A stretch of 64,000 bases of DNA from Winogradskyella echinorum (GTDB lineage: Bacteria; Bacteroidota; Bacteroidia; Flavobacteriales; Flavobacteriaceae): NCBI RefSeq assembly GCF_014297365.1, contig NZ_JACOQD010000006.1, positions 62,001 to 126,000 on the forward strand. Direction: 5' to 3'. Shown here piece after piece: positions 7,785 through 16,009 of the stretch. The notes under the pieces are model-generated. The model did not search any database and had not been told where the DNA came from. It saw only the letters and a list, made by a program, of their open reading frames with translations. Position 1 is the first letter of the stretch, and every line of letters begins with the position of its first letter. Position numbers and translations under genes: made by a program.

Positions 7785-7828
7785 GTAACCTTTGTTACTA
7801 ACAAACATATAGTTAGCATCTATTTTTG
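7785..7828 (+). promoter_or_regulatory. Crp/Fnr-type operator and promoter of the efflux operon
   Basis: A perfect dyad GTAAC-CTTT-GTTAC lies at 7785-7798, and an exact -7 element TATTTTTG starts at 7821, 29.5 bp after the dyad centre. The site sits in the divergent gap to the membrane hydrolase gene; by spacing it serves the rightward TolC gene. Confidence 0.8.
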
Positions 7829-7847
7829 TAGCATAAATATTTAATTA

Positions 7848-9155
7848 ATGAAATTACAAGTTTACATATCATTATTTCTTATTGCTAGTACTATTTCAGT
7901 AAAAGGGCAAGATCTTGTGCCAATTACAAAATCTGAAGTTTTAATTAAAGTTTCAGAAAATAATACAAGTATTAAAATTTCTGAAGAAGAATTTAAACAA
8001 GCCAAAGCAGATTTTAGACAAACCAATGCTGTGTTTTTACCAAACATTACAGCTAGTCATACAGCTATAGCGACAACTAATCCTTTAATAGCTTTTGGTT
8101 CTAAATTAAATCAGGAAATTTTAACACAAAACGATTTTAATCCTGCGCTATTAAATGACCCTTCGCAGATTGAAAACTACGCAACTAAATTCGAAATTCA
8201 ACAACCATTAATCAATTTTGATGGTATGTATCAACGTAAAGCGGCTAAATCTAAAATGGAAGCAATGTCTTTAAAGACGGAGCACACACAAGATTATTTA
8301 GCTTTTGAAGTGGAGAAAGCATACATGCAATTACAATTAGCTTATAAAGCAGTAGAAGTTTTAGAAACGGCTTTAGAAGCGGCAAATGCTAATAAAAAAT
8401 TGGCGGACAATAGATTTAAACAAGGGTATTTGCAACGTGCAGATGTGCTAAATGTTGAAGTGCGTGTTACTGAGGTAAAAAATCAATTACAATCAGCAAA
8501 AAGCAATGTGCAGAATGCCTCAAATTATTTATCATTTTTAATGAATGATGAAAGTTATGTGATTTACACTCCAACAGATGAATTAGAGATTACAACAACT
8601 ACAATTAATGATAAATCAATTTCCGAAAATCGTTCAGATATTAAAGCCATGCAATTAGCCTCTAACGCTTATGAAGCTATGAATAAAGCTGATAAAATGG
8701 CATTTCTTCCAAGATTGAATGCATTTGGTAGTTATGAGTTGTACGATGACCAAATTTTTCAAGCCGACGCTAATGGTTATTTATTTGGAGCACAATTAAG
8801 TTGGGATGTTTTTCAAGGGTCTAAACGTTTTGGAAAAGCCCAAAAGAGTAAAGCTGAATTTGAAAAATCTAAACTAGAATACAAGCAATATGTATCACAA
8901 AGTAATTTAGAATTAAACAAAGCGAAACGTGCATTTATGGATGCAGAAAATAAATTACAGTTAAACACTTTAGCCTTGGAACAATCTGAAGAATCTTTAA
9001 GAATTAGAACCAATAGATTTAAAGAAGGATTAGAAAAAACGTCTGATTTATTGATAGCTGAAACACAATATGCTCAAAAGCAATTAGAGTATTATCAAAC
9101 TATTTTTGAATACAATTACGCACAAGCTTATTTACAATTTTTAACTAAAGAATAA
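7848..9155 (+). CDS. TolC-family outer membrane efflux protein
   Basis: The protein has 435 residues. A signal peptide (residues 1-20, ending VKG before QD) is followed by two repeats of long amphipathic helices rich in Ala, Gln, Lys and Glu, the pattern of OEP/TolC channels. It should form the trimeric outer membrane exit duct for the RND pump encoded downstream. It is the first gene of the operon and carries the operator at 7785. The 44-64 bp gap to the adaptor gene contains imperfect repeats of the type AACCAAGA. Confidence 0.92.
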   Translation: MKLQVYISLFLIASTISVKGQDLVPITKSEVLIKVSENNTSIKISEEEFKQAKADFRQTNAVFLPNITASHTAIATTNPLIAFGSKLNQEILTQNDFNPALLNDPSQIENYATKFEIQQPLINFDGMYQRKAAKSKMEAMSLKTEHTQDYLAFEVEKAYMQLQLAYKAVEVLETALEAANANKKLADNRFKQGYLQRADVLNVEVRVTEVKNQLQSAKSNVQNASNYLSFLMNDESYVIYTPTDELEITTTTINDKSISENRSDIKAMQLASNAYEAMNKADKMAFLPRLNAFGSYELYDDQIFQADANGYLFGAQLSWDVFQGSKRFGKAQKSKAEFEKSKLEYKQYVSQSNLELNKAKRAFMDAENKLQLNTLALEQSEESLRIRTNRFKEGLEKTSDLLIAETQYAQKQLEYYQTIFEYNYAQAYLQFLTKE

Positions 9156-9219
9156 AAGAGAACCAAGATAAAAGAACCAAGAGCAAAGACTAATAGACTT
9201 GCTTATAAAAGATATAAAA

Positions 9220-10299
9220 ATGAATAAAAAAATATATACCATAGTTGCATTTACTTTAACCTTGTTATTAGCGAGCTGCGGAAGTGAAGATAAAAAAGCA
9301 GTTGAAGATAATTCGCCAGCAATTGTTGTAAAAACCAGTCAGGTAGAAGCTAATACCAATAGTCCGTTTTTAGCGGTTAGTGGAAAAATTCAAGCTGCAA
9401 ATAGTGCAGATTTAAGTACCAGAATGATGGGTTATGTGAATAAAGTACACGTTAATGTTGGTGATAAAGTACGTAAAGGACAATTATTAGTGTCTATTAA
9501 TAATAGCGATTTGCAAGCCAAACGCGCACAAGTAAATGCAGGTATTACAGAAGCAACAGCTGCTTTTAATAATGCACAAAAAGATTACAATCGATTTAAG
9601 AATTTATTTGCAGAGAATAGCGCATCTCAGAAAGAAATGGATGATATGACGGCTAATTATGAAATGGCAAAAGCACGATTAGAATCTGCTAACCAAATGA
9701 AAAATGAAGTCAATGCACAATTTACATATAGTAATATTACAGCACCTTTTAACGGAATCATTACAAGTAAAAATGTAGAAGCTGGTAATATGGCAAATCC
9801 AGGCGCACCATTAATTAGTATGGAAACGCCAGGCCATTTTGAAGTAATGGCCATGGTACCAGAATCTGAAATTTCTGCGATTAAAAAAGGAACTACTGTT
9901 GACGTATTGGTGAAATCAATTAATCAAACCTTAAAAGGAAAAGTAGCCGAAGTAAGTACATCTGCCAAAAACACAGGTGGACAATATTTAGTAAAAATAG
10001 CATTAGACAAAACAGAAGCTAATATTTTATCTGGCATGTTTACAACGGTTCAATTTCCTGTAGAAAGAAAAGCAGCGACAGCAATGGTTTTAATTCCAAC
10101 AGATGCTATTATAACAAACGGACAATTATCTGGTGTATATACCGTAAGTCAAAGTAATACAGCATTATTACGTTGGTTACGTTTAGGAAGAACCTTTGGA
10201 GACCAAGTAGAAGTATTATCGGGTTTAAATGGAGATGAAGCTTATATCGTTTCTGCTGAAGGAAAACTTTATAATGGAGCTAAAATCAGTGTTCAGTAA
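9220..10299 (+). CDS. RND efflux periplasmic adaptor (membrane fusion) lipoprotein
   Basis: I chose the ATG at 9220 over an in-frame TTG at 9199, because it gives a clean lipoprotein signal peptide with the lipobox LASC (Cys20). The 359-residue product has the biotinyl-lipoyl-like half motif (GYVNKVHVNVGDKVRKGQ), a helical hairpin (about residues 90-160) and beta-barrel and membrane-proximal domains. It bridges the inner membrane pump and the TolC channel. It is anchored to the inner membrane by lipid. It is the second gene of the operon. Confidence 0.93.
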   Translation: MNKKIYTIVAFTLTLLLASCGSEDKKAVEDNSPAIVVKTSQVEANTNSPFLAVSGKIQAANSADLSTRMMGYVNKVHVNVGDKVRKGQLLVSINNSDLQAKRAQVNAGITEATAAFNNAQKDYNRFKNLFAENSASQKEMDDMTANYEMAKARLESANQMKNEVNAQFTYSNITAPFNGIITSKNVEAGNMANPGAPLISMETPGHFEVMAMVPESEISAIKKGTTVDVLVKSINQTLKGKVAEVSTSAKNTGGQYLVKIALDKTEANILSGMFTTVQFPVERKAATAMVLIPTDAIITNGQLSGVYTVSQSNTALLRWLRLGRTFGDQVEVLSGLNGDEAYIVSAEGKLYNGAKISVQ

Positions 10300-10397
10300 A
10301 CAGTCGCAGTTTTCAGTATCGGGTCAAGTAAAATAAAAGAATAACACAAATAAGAGAAAGCAGTAAAAGTAACAGTTTTCAGTTTATCCCGTAATGA

Positions 10398-10514
10398 TTT
10401 TCCCCTTTGGGGAATTAAAGGGGCTTAAAAATATTATTAACTAAAAAAATCCCATAACAGTTTTTCCCCGAGCTTGTGCAGAGCGCAGTCGAAGTAGGGA
10501 AATTAAAAGGGGCC
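10398..10514 (+). repeat. Two adjacent copies of a hairpin-type intergenic repeat, the second with a nested element
   Basis: The 219-bp gap between adaptor and pump genes has no ORF. Copy 1 (10398-10424) reads TTTTCCCC-TTT-GGGGAA then TTAAAGGGGC. Copy 2 (10461-10514) has the same arms, but its loop is replaced by 27 bp (10470-10496) containing GAGCGCAGTCGAAGT, a relative of the dispersed CTTCGACTACGCTCAG repeat. The AAAAGGGG end of copy 2 lies about 7 bp before the pump ATG and may act as its ribosome binding site. Upstream (10300-10390) are CAGTTTTCAGT words. Confidence 0.75.
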
Positions 10515-10518
10515 AATT

Positions 10519-13500
10519 ATGAAAGAAGGAATCGCAGGTAAAATCGCCAAAGTCTTTATGCAATCGAAGCTTACAGTGCTTTTGATGATTGTATTTATGG
10601 TGGTTGGTGTATATAGTTCGTTTTTAATTCCGCGTGAAGAAGAACCACAAATCGATGTGCCAATGGCAGACATTTTTGTAGGTTATCCTGGCGCAAGTCC
10701 TACAGAAGTAGAGTCTCGAGTTATTAAGCCTTTAGAGCAATTAATCTCAAATATTAAAGGTGTAGAATATGTGTATTCTACGTCTATGAAGGAGCAAGGT
10801 ATGGTAATCGTACAGTTCTATGTAGGCGAAGATATTGAGCGTTCGTTTGTAAAGATGTACAACGAAATCAATAAACACATGGACCAAATGCCAGCTGGTG
10901 TTACGTTTCCTTTAGTGAAAACACGAGCTATTGACGATGTGCCAATGCTGGGTTTAACCTTGTGGAGTGAGAATTACGACGATTACCAACTCAACCAAAT
11001 GGCTCAAGAATTAGAAGCCGAAATTAAAAAGGTAAATGATGTTGCTATTACACATAAAATTGGTGGAAGAGACCGTCAATTACGTGTGGTTATAGATAAA
11101 GATAAACTAGCAGCGAGCGGATTAGATTTCTTGTCAGTTTCCGAAATGATTAAGGCCAACAACAGTCAATTAAGTGCTGGAAGTTTTGATAAAAGTGATA
11201 CAGAATTTTTGGTAAACACTGGGAAATTTTTAGAATCGGTTACAGATGTAGAAAATTTAGTGGTTGGTGTGCAACAGAATCAACCGATTTATTTAAAGCA
11301 AGTCGCTAAGATTATTGATGGTCCAGAAGTACCTCAAAATTATGTGAGTTTAGGTTTTGGTAAAGGAAGCGAAGCATCTGCTGAATATAAATCCGAATAT
11401 CCTGCAGTTACTATCTCTGTTGCCAAAAGAAAAGGCGCAGATGCTATGAAAATTGCAGAAGTAATCATTGATAAGGTAGACCATTTACGTACTACTTTAA
11501 TTCCAGATGATGTCCATGTAGAAATCACAAGAAATTACGGAGAAACGGCATCTCATAAAGTATCAGAATTATTATTGCACCTTATAGGCTCTATCATTGC
11601 GGTAACCATTGTTGTAATGTTAGCCATGGGTTGGCGTGGTGGTTTAGTTGTATTTCTATCAGTGCCAATTACATTTGCATTAACGCTGTTGAGTTACTAC
11701 ATGATGGATTATACGTTGAACAGAATCACCTTATTTGCTTTAGTATTTGTTACAGGTATTGTGGTCGATGATTCCATTATTATTGCTGAGAACATGCATA
11801 GGCATTTTAAAATGAAACGCTTGCCATTTAAACAAGCCGCTTTATATGCCATTAACGAAGTAGGTAACCCAACTATTTTAGCAACGTTTACGGTAATTGC
11901 TTCTGTATTACCAATGGCTTTTGTTTCTGGATTAATGGGACCATATATGGCACCTATGCCAATTGGAGCATCTATAGCCATGATTTTATCATTATTCGTA
12001 GCGTTAACCATTACACCATATTTAGGTTATATTTTCTTAAGAGAGAAGGACAAGAAAGGTGAAGAAGAAAAACCTGAAAAAGCAATAGAAGACACCCTTA
12101 TTTATAGAGTTTACAATAAGTTTGAAAGACCTCTTTTAGAAAGTAAAGGAAAACGATGGTTATTTTTATTGGGAACCTTCGCTGTATTATTAGGAACTAT
12201 GGCATTGTTTTTTACCAATTCAGTAGCTGTAAAAATGTTACCTTTTGATAATAAGAATGAATTTCAGGTGGTGATTGATATGCCAGAAGGTACAACCCTA
12301 GAAAGAACAGGTGTAGTTGCTCAAGAGATTTCTCAATATTTATCTAATAGACCAGAAGTGGTTAATTACCAAAATTATGTTGGGACGTCTGCGCCAATAA
12401 CCTTTAACGGATTGGTAAGACATTACGATTTGCGTGGCGGAAGTAATATGGCAGATATTCAAGTGAATTTATTGTCTAAAGAAGACCGTTCAGCACAAAG
12501 TCATGATATTGCTAAATTACTACGTCCAGATATTCAGAAAATAGCGGCGAAATATAATGCCAATGTGAAGTTGGTAGAAGTGCCACCAGGACCACCAGTA
12601 TTATCTACTATCGTAGCTGAAATATATGGACCTGATTACGATGAGCAAATTAGAGTAGCCAGTCACGTTCAAGATATTTTGAAAAATACAGCTGATGTGG
12701 TGGATATTGATTGGATGGTTGAAGATGACCAAACGGAATATCAATTCGATATTAATAAAGAAAAAGCGATGTTATATGGTGTGGCACCACAGCAAATAGC
12801 CTATACCATGAATATGGCTTTATCTAATAGAGCGATTACTACTTTGTATGACGAAGATGCTGTAAACCAAATTGGTTTGGTATTAGCTTTAGATGAAAAG
12901 GAGAAATCTACTATTACTGATATTTCGCAATTAAAGGTGAAATCTAAAATGGGAAATATGGTGCCAATTTCAGATTTAGTAGATATTTCTCAAAACACAG
13001 CAGCGAAAAGTATTTATCATAAAAACCAGAAACGTGTGGTCTATGTCATGGCAGATATGGCTGGAGAATTAGAAAGTCCTGCGTATGCCATTTTAGGAAT
13101 GGAAAAGAAGTTGAAAGAAATTTCACTACCACAAGGCTATGAGATTAATGAGATGTATTTAGGTCAGCCTGAATTTGAAGATGATTATACTGTAAAATGG
13201 GATGGAGAATGGCAAATTACATTAGAAGTCTTTAGAGATTTAGGTATCGCATTTTTAGGAGCCATTATCTTGATTTATATTTTAATTGTAGGTTGGTTTC
13301 AAAACTTTAAAGCACCAGTGGTAATGATGGTAGCCATTCCATTGTCATTAATTGGTATCATTTTAGGACACTGGATAATGGGAGCATTTTTTACAGCAAC
13401 TTCATTTATAGGGATGATTGCTTTAGCAGGAATCATGGTAAGAAATTCAGTATTACTTATAGACTTTATCAACTTAAGAACAGCTGAAGGTATACCATTA

Positions 13501-13713
13501 AAACAAGCAGCTATTGAAGCAGGAGCTGTGAGAACAACACCAATTTTACTAACAGCAGGAACAGTTGTTATTGGAGCATTTGTCATCTTGTTCGACCCAA
13601 TTTTCCAAGGATTAGCCATTTCATTAATGGGAGGAACCATTGTGTCCACAGTATTAACATTATTGGTTGTGCCATTAGTGTATTATATGATAGAGAAGAA
13701 GAATTTTAAATAA
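10519..13713 (+). CDS. RND efflux pump permease (AcrB/HAE1 type)
   Basis: The protein has 1064 residues, normal for the family. It shows the internal duplication of RND pumps: TM1 near residue 20, a first large periplasmic domain, TM2-6 (about 360-505) with the family signature around GIVVDDSIIIAE, a second TM7 near 550, a second periplasmic domain, and TM8-12 (about 915-1055). The N-terminal PREEEPQIDVPM stretch is typical of flavobacterial HAE1-like pumps. It expels small molecules by proton exchange together with the two genes before it. The substrate cannot be told from sequence; the linked redox genes suggest toxic or reactive compounds (inference). Confidence 0.93.
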   Translation: MKEGIAGKIAKVFMQSKLTVLLMIVFMVVGVYSSFLIPREEEPQIDVPMADIFVGYPGASPTEVESRVIKPLEQLISNIKGVEYVYSTSMKEQGMVIVQFYVGEDIERSFVKMYNEINKHMDQMPAGVTFPLVKTRAIDDVPMLGLTLWSENYDDYQLNQMAQELEAEIKKVNDVAITHKIGGRDRQLRVVIDKDKLAASGLDFLSVSEMIKANNSQLSAGSFDKSDTEFLVNTGKFLESVTDVENLVVGVQQNQPIYLKQVAKIIDGPEVPQNYVSLGFGKGSEASAEYKSEYPAVTISVAKRKGADAMKIAEVIIDKVDHLRTTLIPDDVHVEITRNYGETASHKVSELLLHLIGSIIAVTIVVMLAMGWRGGLVVFLSVPITFALTLLSYYMMDYTLNRITLFALVFVTGIVVDDSIIIAENMHRHFKMKRLPFKQAALYAINEVGNPTILATFTVIASVLPMAFVSGLMGPYMAPMPIGASIAMILSLFVALTITPYLGYIFLREKDKKGEEEKPEKAIEDTLIYRVYNKFERPLLESKGKRWLFLLGTFAVLLGTMALFFTNSVAVKMLPFDNKNEFQVVIDMPEGTTLERTGVVAQEISQYLSNRPEVVNYQNYVGTSAPITFNGLVRHYDLRGGSNMADIQVNLLSKEDRSAQSHDIAKLLRPDIQKIAAKYNANVKLVEVPPGPPVLSTIVAEIYGPDYDEQIRVASHVQDILKNTADVVDIDWMVEDDQTEYQFDINKEKAMLYGVAPQQIAYTMNMALSNRAITTLYDEDAVNQIGLVLALDEKEKSTITDISQLKVKSKMGNMVPISDLVDISQNTAAKSIYHKNQKRVVYVMADMAGELESPAYAILGMEKKLKEISLPQGYEINEMYLGQPEFEDDYTVKWDGEWQITLEVFRDLGIAFLGAIILIYILIVGWFQNFKAPVVMMVAIPLSLIGIILGHWIMGAFFTATSFIGMIALAGIMVRNSVLLIDFINLRTAEGIPLKQAAIEAGAVRTTPILLTAGTVVIGAFVILFDPIFQGLAISLMGGTIVSTVLTLLVVPLVYYMIEKKNFK

Positions 13714-13721
13714 TAGAAATC

Positions 13722-13994
13722 ATGAAATTAGTAATTGTTACCGCAGTAGAACAGTTCGAAATGGTGATTCTCAAACTTTTTAAAAAGGCAGATATAGAAA
13801 ACTTTAGTAGTTCTGAAATTGATGGACATAAAAATAGTTCGTCTTTATTAATGGCTTCTAATTGGTTTCCAGCAGAAAAAGGAGGAAATGAATCTAGCAT
13901 GTTCTTTTCATTTACTGATGAAGAGCGCATTGATGCCTTGTTTGAAGCTATAAAAGAATTTAATAAAAATTTAGAAACTAACAATCCTTTATAG
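13722..13994 (+). CDS. PII-like (ferredoxin-fold) small protein, 90 aa
   Basis: It starts 8 bp after the pump stop codon, so it is the fourth gene of the operon. The N terminus MKLVIVTAVEQFEMVILKLF followed by a beta strand and an acidic C-terminal helix resembles small PII-like proteins, the kind (for example DUF3240) often found after RND pump genes in other bacteria. No T-loop of classical GlnB is evident. A regulatory role on the pump is plausible but not shown. An overlapping antisense ORF of similar length (13706-13984) is ignored as a shadow. Confidence 0.75.
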   Translation: MKLVIVTAVEQFEMVILKLFKKADIENFSSSEIDGHKNSSSLLMASNWFPAEKGGNESSMFFSFTDEERIDALFEAIKEFNKNLETNNPL

Positions 13995-14044
13995 GCGATT
14001 GTAGTTCCTATTGAAAAATTTGTATAAATTAAAAAATAATTAAA

Positions 14045-14254
14045 ATGTTAAATACATATTTTAGAGTAATTGTGGGTTTTATGGTGCTATTAAGCGTTGT
14101 TTTAACCGTATATGTTAATCCAAATTGGATGTGGTTTACTGTATTTATTGGCTTAAATTTAATTCAGTCTGCATTTACAAAATGGTGCTTATTAGAGACA
14201 ATTTTAATGAAACTAGGAGTGAAAATAGAGGATGAAAGTTGTTCTTCTTGTTAA
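14045..14254 (+). CDS. DUF2892 (YgaP-like) small membrane protein
   Basis: The protein has 69 residues with two closely spaced transmembrane segments (about 5-24 and 29-46), then WCLLETILMKLGVK and a C-terminal CSSC. This layout matches DUF2892, the membrane part of the YgaP rhodanese, which is found often with sulfur-handling genes. It follows the PII-like gene by 50 bp in the same direction and probably ends the operon. The C-terminal Cys-x-x-Cys may bind metal or carry sulfur (inference). Confidence 0.82.
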   Translation: MLNTYFRVIVGFMVLLSVVLTVYVNPNWMWFTVFIGLNLIQSAFTKWCLLETILMKLGVKIEDESCSSC

Positions 14255-14317
14255 TTTGAATTTCAATTTGTAACATTTTTAATCAATTTGCGTCCTATAG
14301 GTGTAAAATTATTAATC

Positions 14318-14677
14318 ATGGAATCAAATTATCACACACTTAAACGCACAGACAATCAATTATTAGTTATAACACATTTATCGCAGTTATTAACTTATGT
14401 TACAGGATTTGGCGGACTAATTGCTCCATTAATTATTTGGGCAACACAAAAAGATAAAGTCGTAGATATGGATGCTCATGGAAAATCTATTGTAAATTTT
14501 CAATTAAGTATTCTTATATATTCTATTATAAGTGTTCCTTTAATATTTGTTGGAATAGGAATTCTTACACTGATATTGATTGGAATCTTAGCATTTGTTA
14601 TGCCGATTATAAACGGTGTAAAAGCTAGTAATGGCGAATTACCGAGCTATCCATTGTCTATTAATTTTGTTAGTTAG
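14318..14677 (+). CDS. DUF4870 membrane protein
   Basis: I chose the ATG at 14318 over an in-frame TTG at 14288, because the protein then starts MESNYHTLKRTDNQ, the usual form of DUF4870 proteins. The 119 residues contain a conserved N-terminal HLSQLL helix, GFGGLIAPLIIW, a D-x-HGKSIVNFQLS motif and two C-terminal membrane helices ending in the PSYPL motif. The function is unknown. It lies 63 bp after the DUF2892 gene and is followed by a strong terminator. It may be a separate unit. Confidence 0.85.
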   Translation: MESNYHTLKRTDNQLLVITHLSQLLTYVTGFGGLIAPLIIWATQKDKVVDMDAHGKSIVNFQLSILIYSIISVPLIFVGIGILTLILIGILAFVMPIINGVKASNGELPSYPLSINFVS

Positions 14678-14698
14678 TTATTAAAGAAAATGGAATTT

Positions 14699-14727
14699 AA
14701 AAGGCTCACCAAGTGGTGAGCCTTTTT
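14699..14727. terminator. Hairpin terminator between DUF4870 gene and dnaN
   Basis: AAAGGCTCACC (14700-14710) and GGTGAGCCTTT (14715-14725) form a perfect 11-bp stem with an AAGT loop and flanking A and T runs. It can stop transcription from both convergent genes. Confidence 0.92.
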
Positions 14728-14756
14728 ATGTTGAGAAAATTTGCAAGAACCCTCTG

Positions 14757-15875
14757 CTAATTATTGAGCATCACAGGCATAACCAGCATAGTCACGTGCT
14801 CGCCTTCATCTAAACCATCAATTGGTGTTAGAATACCTGCTCTGTTTGGTAAACTCATTTCTAACTGCACGTTATCTGAGTTTAAGTTATTAATCATTTC
14901 TGTTAAGAAACGAGAGTTAAAGCCAATTTGCATATCGTCCCCTTGATAATCACAAGTTAGACGTTCTTCGGCTTTGTTACTATAATCGATATCTTCTGCA
15001 GAAATATTTAATTCTGCACCAGCAATTTTTAAACGTATTTGATGGGTAGTTTTGTTAGAGAAAATACTAACACGGCGAACAGAGTTTAAAAACTGTGTTC
15101 TGTCAATAACTAATTTATTAGGATTTTCTTTAGGGATAACGGCTTCGTAGTTTGGATATTTTCCATCAATTAAACGACAAATCAATACTGAATTTTCAAA
15201 AGTGAACTTGGCGTTAGACTCGTTGTATTCAACTAATACATCATTATCACTTCCGGCTAAAATTCCTTTTAAAAGGTTAAGAGGTTTTTTAGGCATAATA
15301 AATTCTGCCGTCTCAGAAGCACTGACATCATCCCTTGTGTATTTCACTAATTTGTGGGCATCTGTAGCCACAAAAGTTAGGTTGTCTTGCGAGAACTGAA
15401 AGAAAACACCACTCATTACAGGTCTTAAATCATCATTGCCAGCTGCAAAAATGGTTTTACTTATAGCAGTTGCTAAAATATCACCCATTATAGTTGTTGT
15501 ACTTGCATCTTCTACAGAGACTGCGTTAGGAAATTCAGCACCATCAGCATAAGCTAAAGCATATTTACCATGGTTAGAACTAATTTCTACTGTATTGTTT
15601 TCTTCTACAACAAAGGTTAAAGGCTGTTCAGGAAATGTCTTTAAAGTGTCTAAAAGTAATCTGGCTGGTAATGCAATACTACCTTCAGAATCACTTTCTA
15701 CATCCATAGTAGAAGACATTGTGGTTTCTAAATCACTTGCCGAAATCGTTAATTTTGAATGGCTTAGTTCAAATAAGAAATTATCTAAAATTGGTAGTGT
15801 ATTACTGTTATTAATAACACCTCCTAATACTTGAAGCTGTTTTAATAAATATGTACTTGAAACAATAAATTTCAT
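14757..15875 (-). CDS. dnaN: DNA polymerase III subunit beta (sliding clamp)
   Basis: The protein has 372 residues, typical for the family, with three repeated clamp domains of about 120 residues each. Recognisable clamp stretches include ATDAHKLVKYTRDD and the C-terminal motif with MLVMPVML. The dimer encircles DNA and holds the replicase. The gene is leftward and not next to dnaA in this window. An exact -7 element on the minus strand (15914-15921) lies 39 bp before the start. Confidence 0.97.
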   Translation of the reverse strand: MKFIVSSTYLLKQLQVLGGVINNSNTLPILDNFLFELSHSKLTISASDLETTMSSTMDVESDSEGSIALPARLLLDTLKTFPEQPLTFVVEENNTVEISSNHGKYALAYADGAEFPNAVSVEDASTTTIMGDILATAISKTIFAAGNDDLRPVMSGVFFQFSQDNLTFVATDAHKLVKYTRDDVSASETAEFIMPKKPLNLLKGILAGSDNDVLVEYNESNAKFTFENSVLICRLIDGKYPNYEAVIPKENPNKLVIDRTQFLNSVRRVSIFSNKTTHQIRLKIAGAELNISAEDIDYSNKAEERLTCDYQGDDMQIGFNSRFLTEMINNLNSDNVQLEMSLPNRAGILTPIDGLDEGEHVTMLVMPVMLNN

Positions 15876-15913
15876 GCTGAATAAATATGTGTGTTTACTT
15901 TTAGTTTGCCTTA

Positions 15914-15921
15914 CAAATATA
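15914..15921 (-). promoter_or_regulatory. Candidate -7 promoter element of dnaN
   Basis: On the minus strand the sequence TATATTTG matches TAnnTTTG exactly and lies 38 bp before the dnaN start codon. No well-spaced TTG (-33) is obvious, so this call is weak. Confidence 0.4.
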
Positions 15922-16009
15922 TCTCAATAGAAGGGTTTTATAAAACAAACTTATTAACAAATTGTTCTCTCTAAATTGAAAATCTTTAAGCTTTAAAAAC
16001 TTAAGGCAA

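Noticed and set aside
9199-9219. TTG start of the RND adaptor gene
   Set aside because: Starting at 9220 gives a clean lipoprotein signal; the extra seven residues would break it.
11709-12011. 100-aa leftward ORF inside the RND pump gene
   Set aside because: It mirrors the membrane-helix codons of the pump; no independent evidence exists.
13706-13984. 92-aa leftward ORF over the PII-like gene
   Set aside because: It is a shadow of the rightward operon gene, which has correct spacing and a credible fold.
14265-14284. GTAAC at 14271 as a sixth operator before the DUF4870 gene
   Set aside because: The second half site is missing (5-4-5 gives GTAAC-ATTT-TTAAT) and no -7 element lies at the fixed distance.
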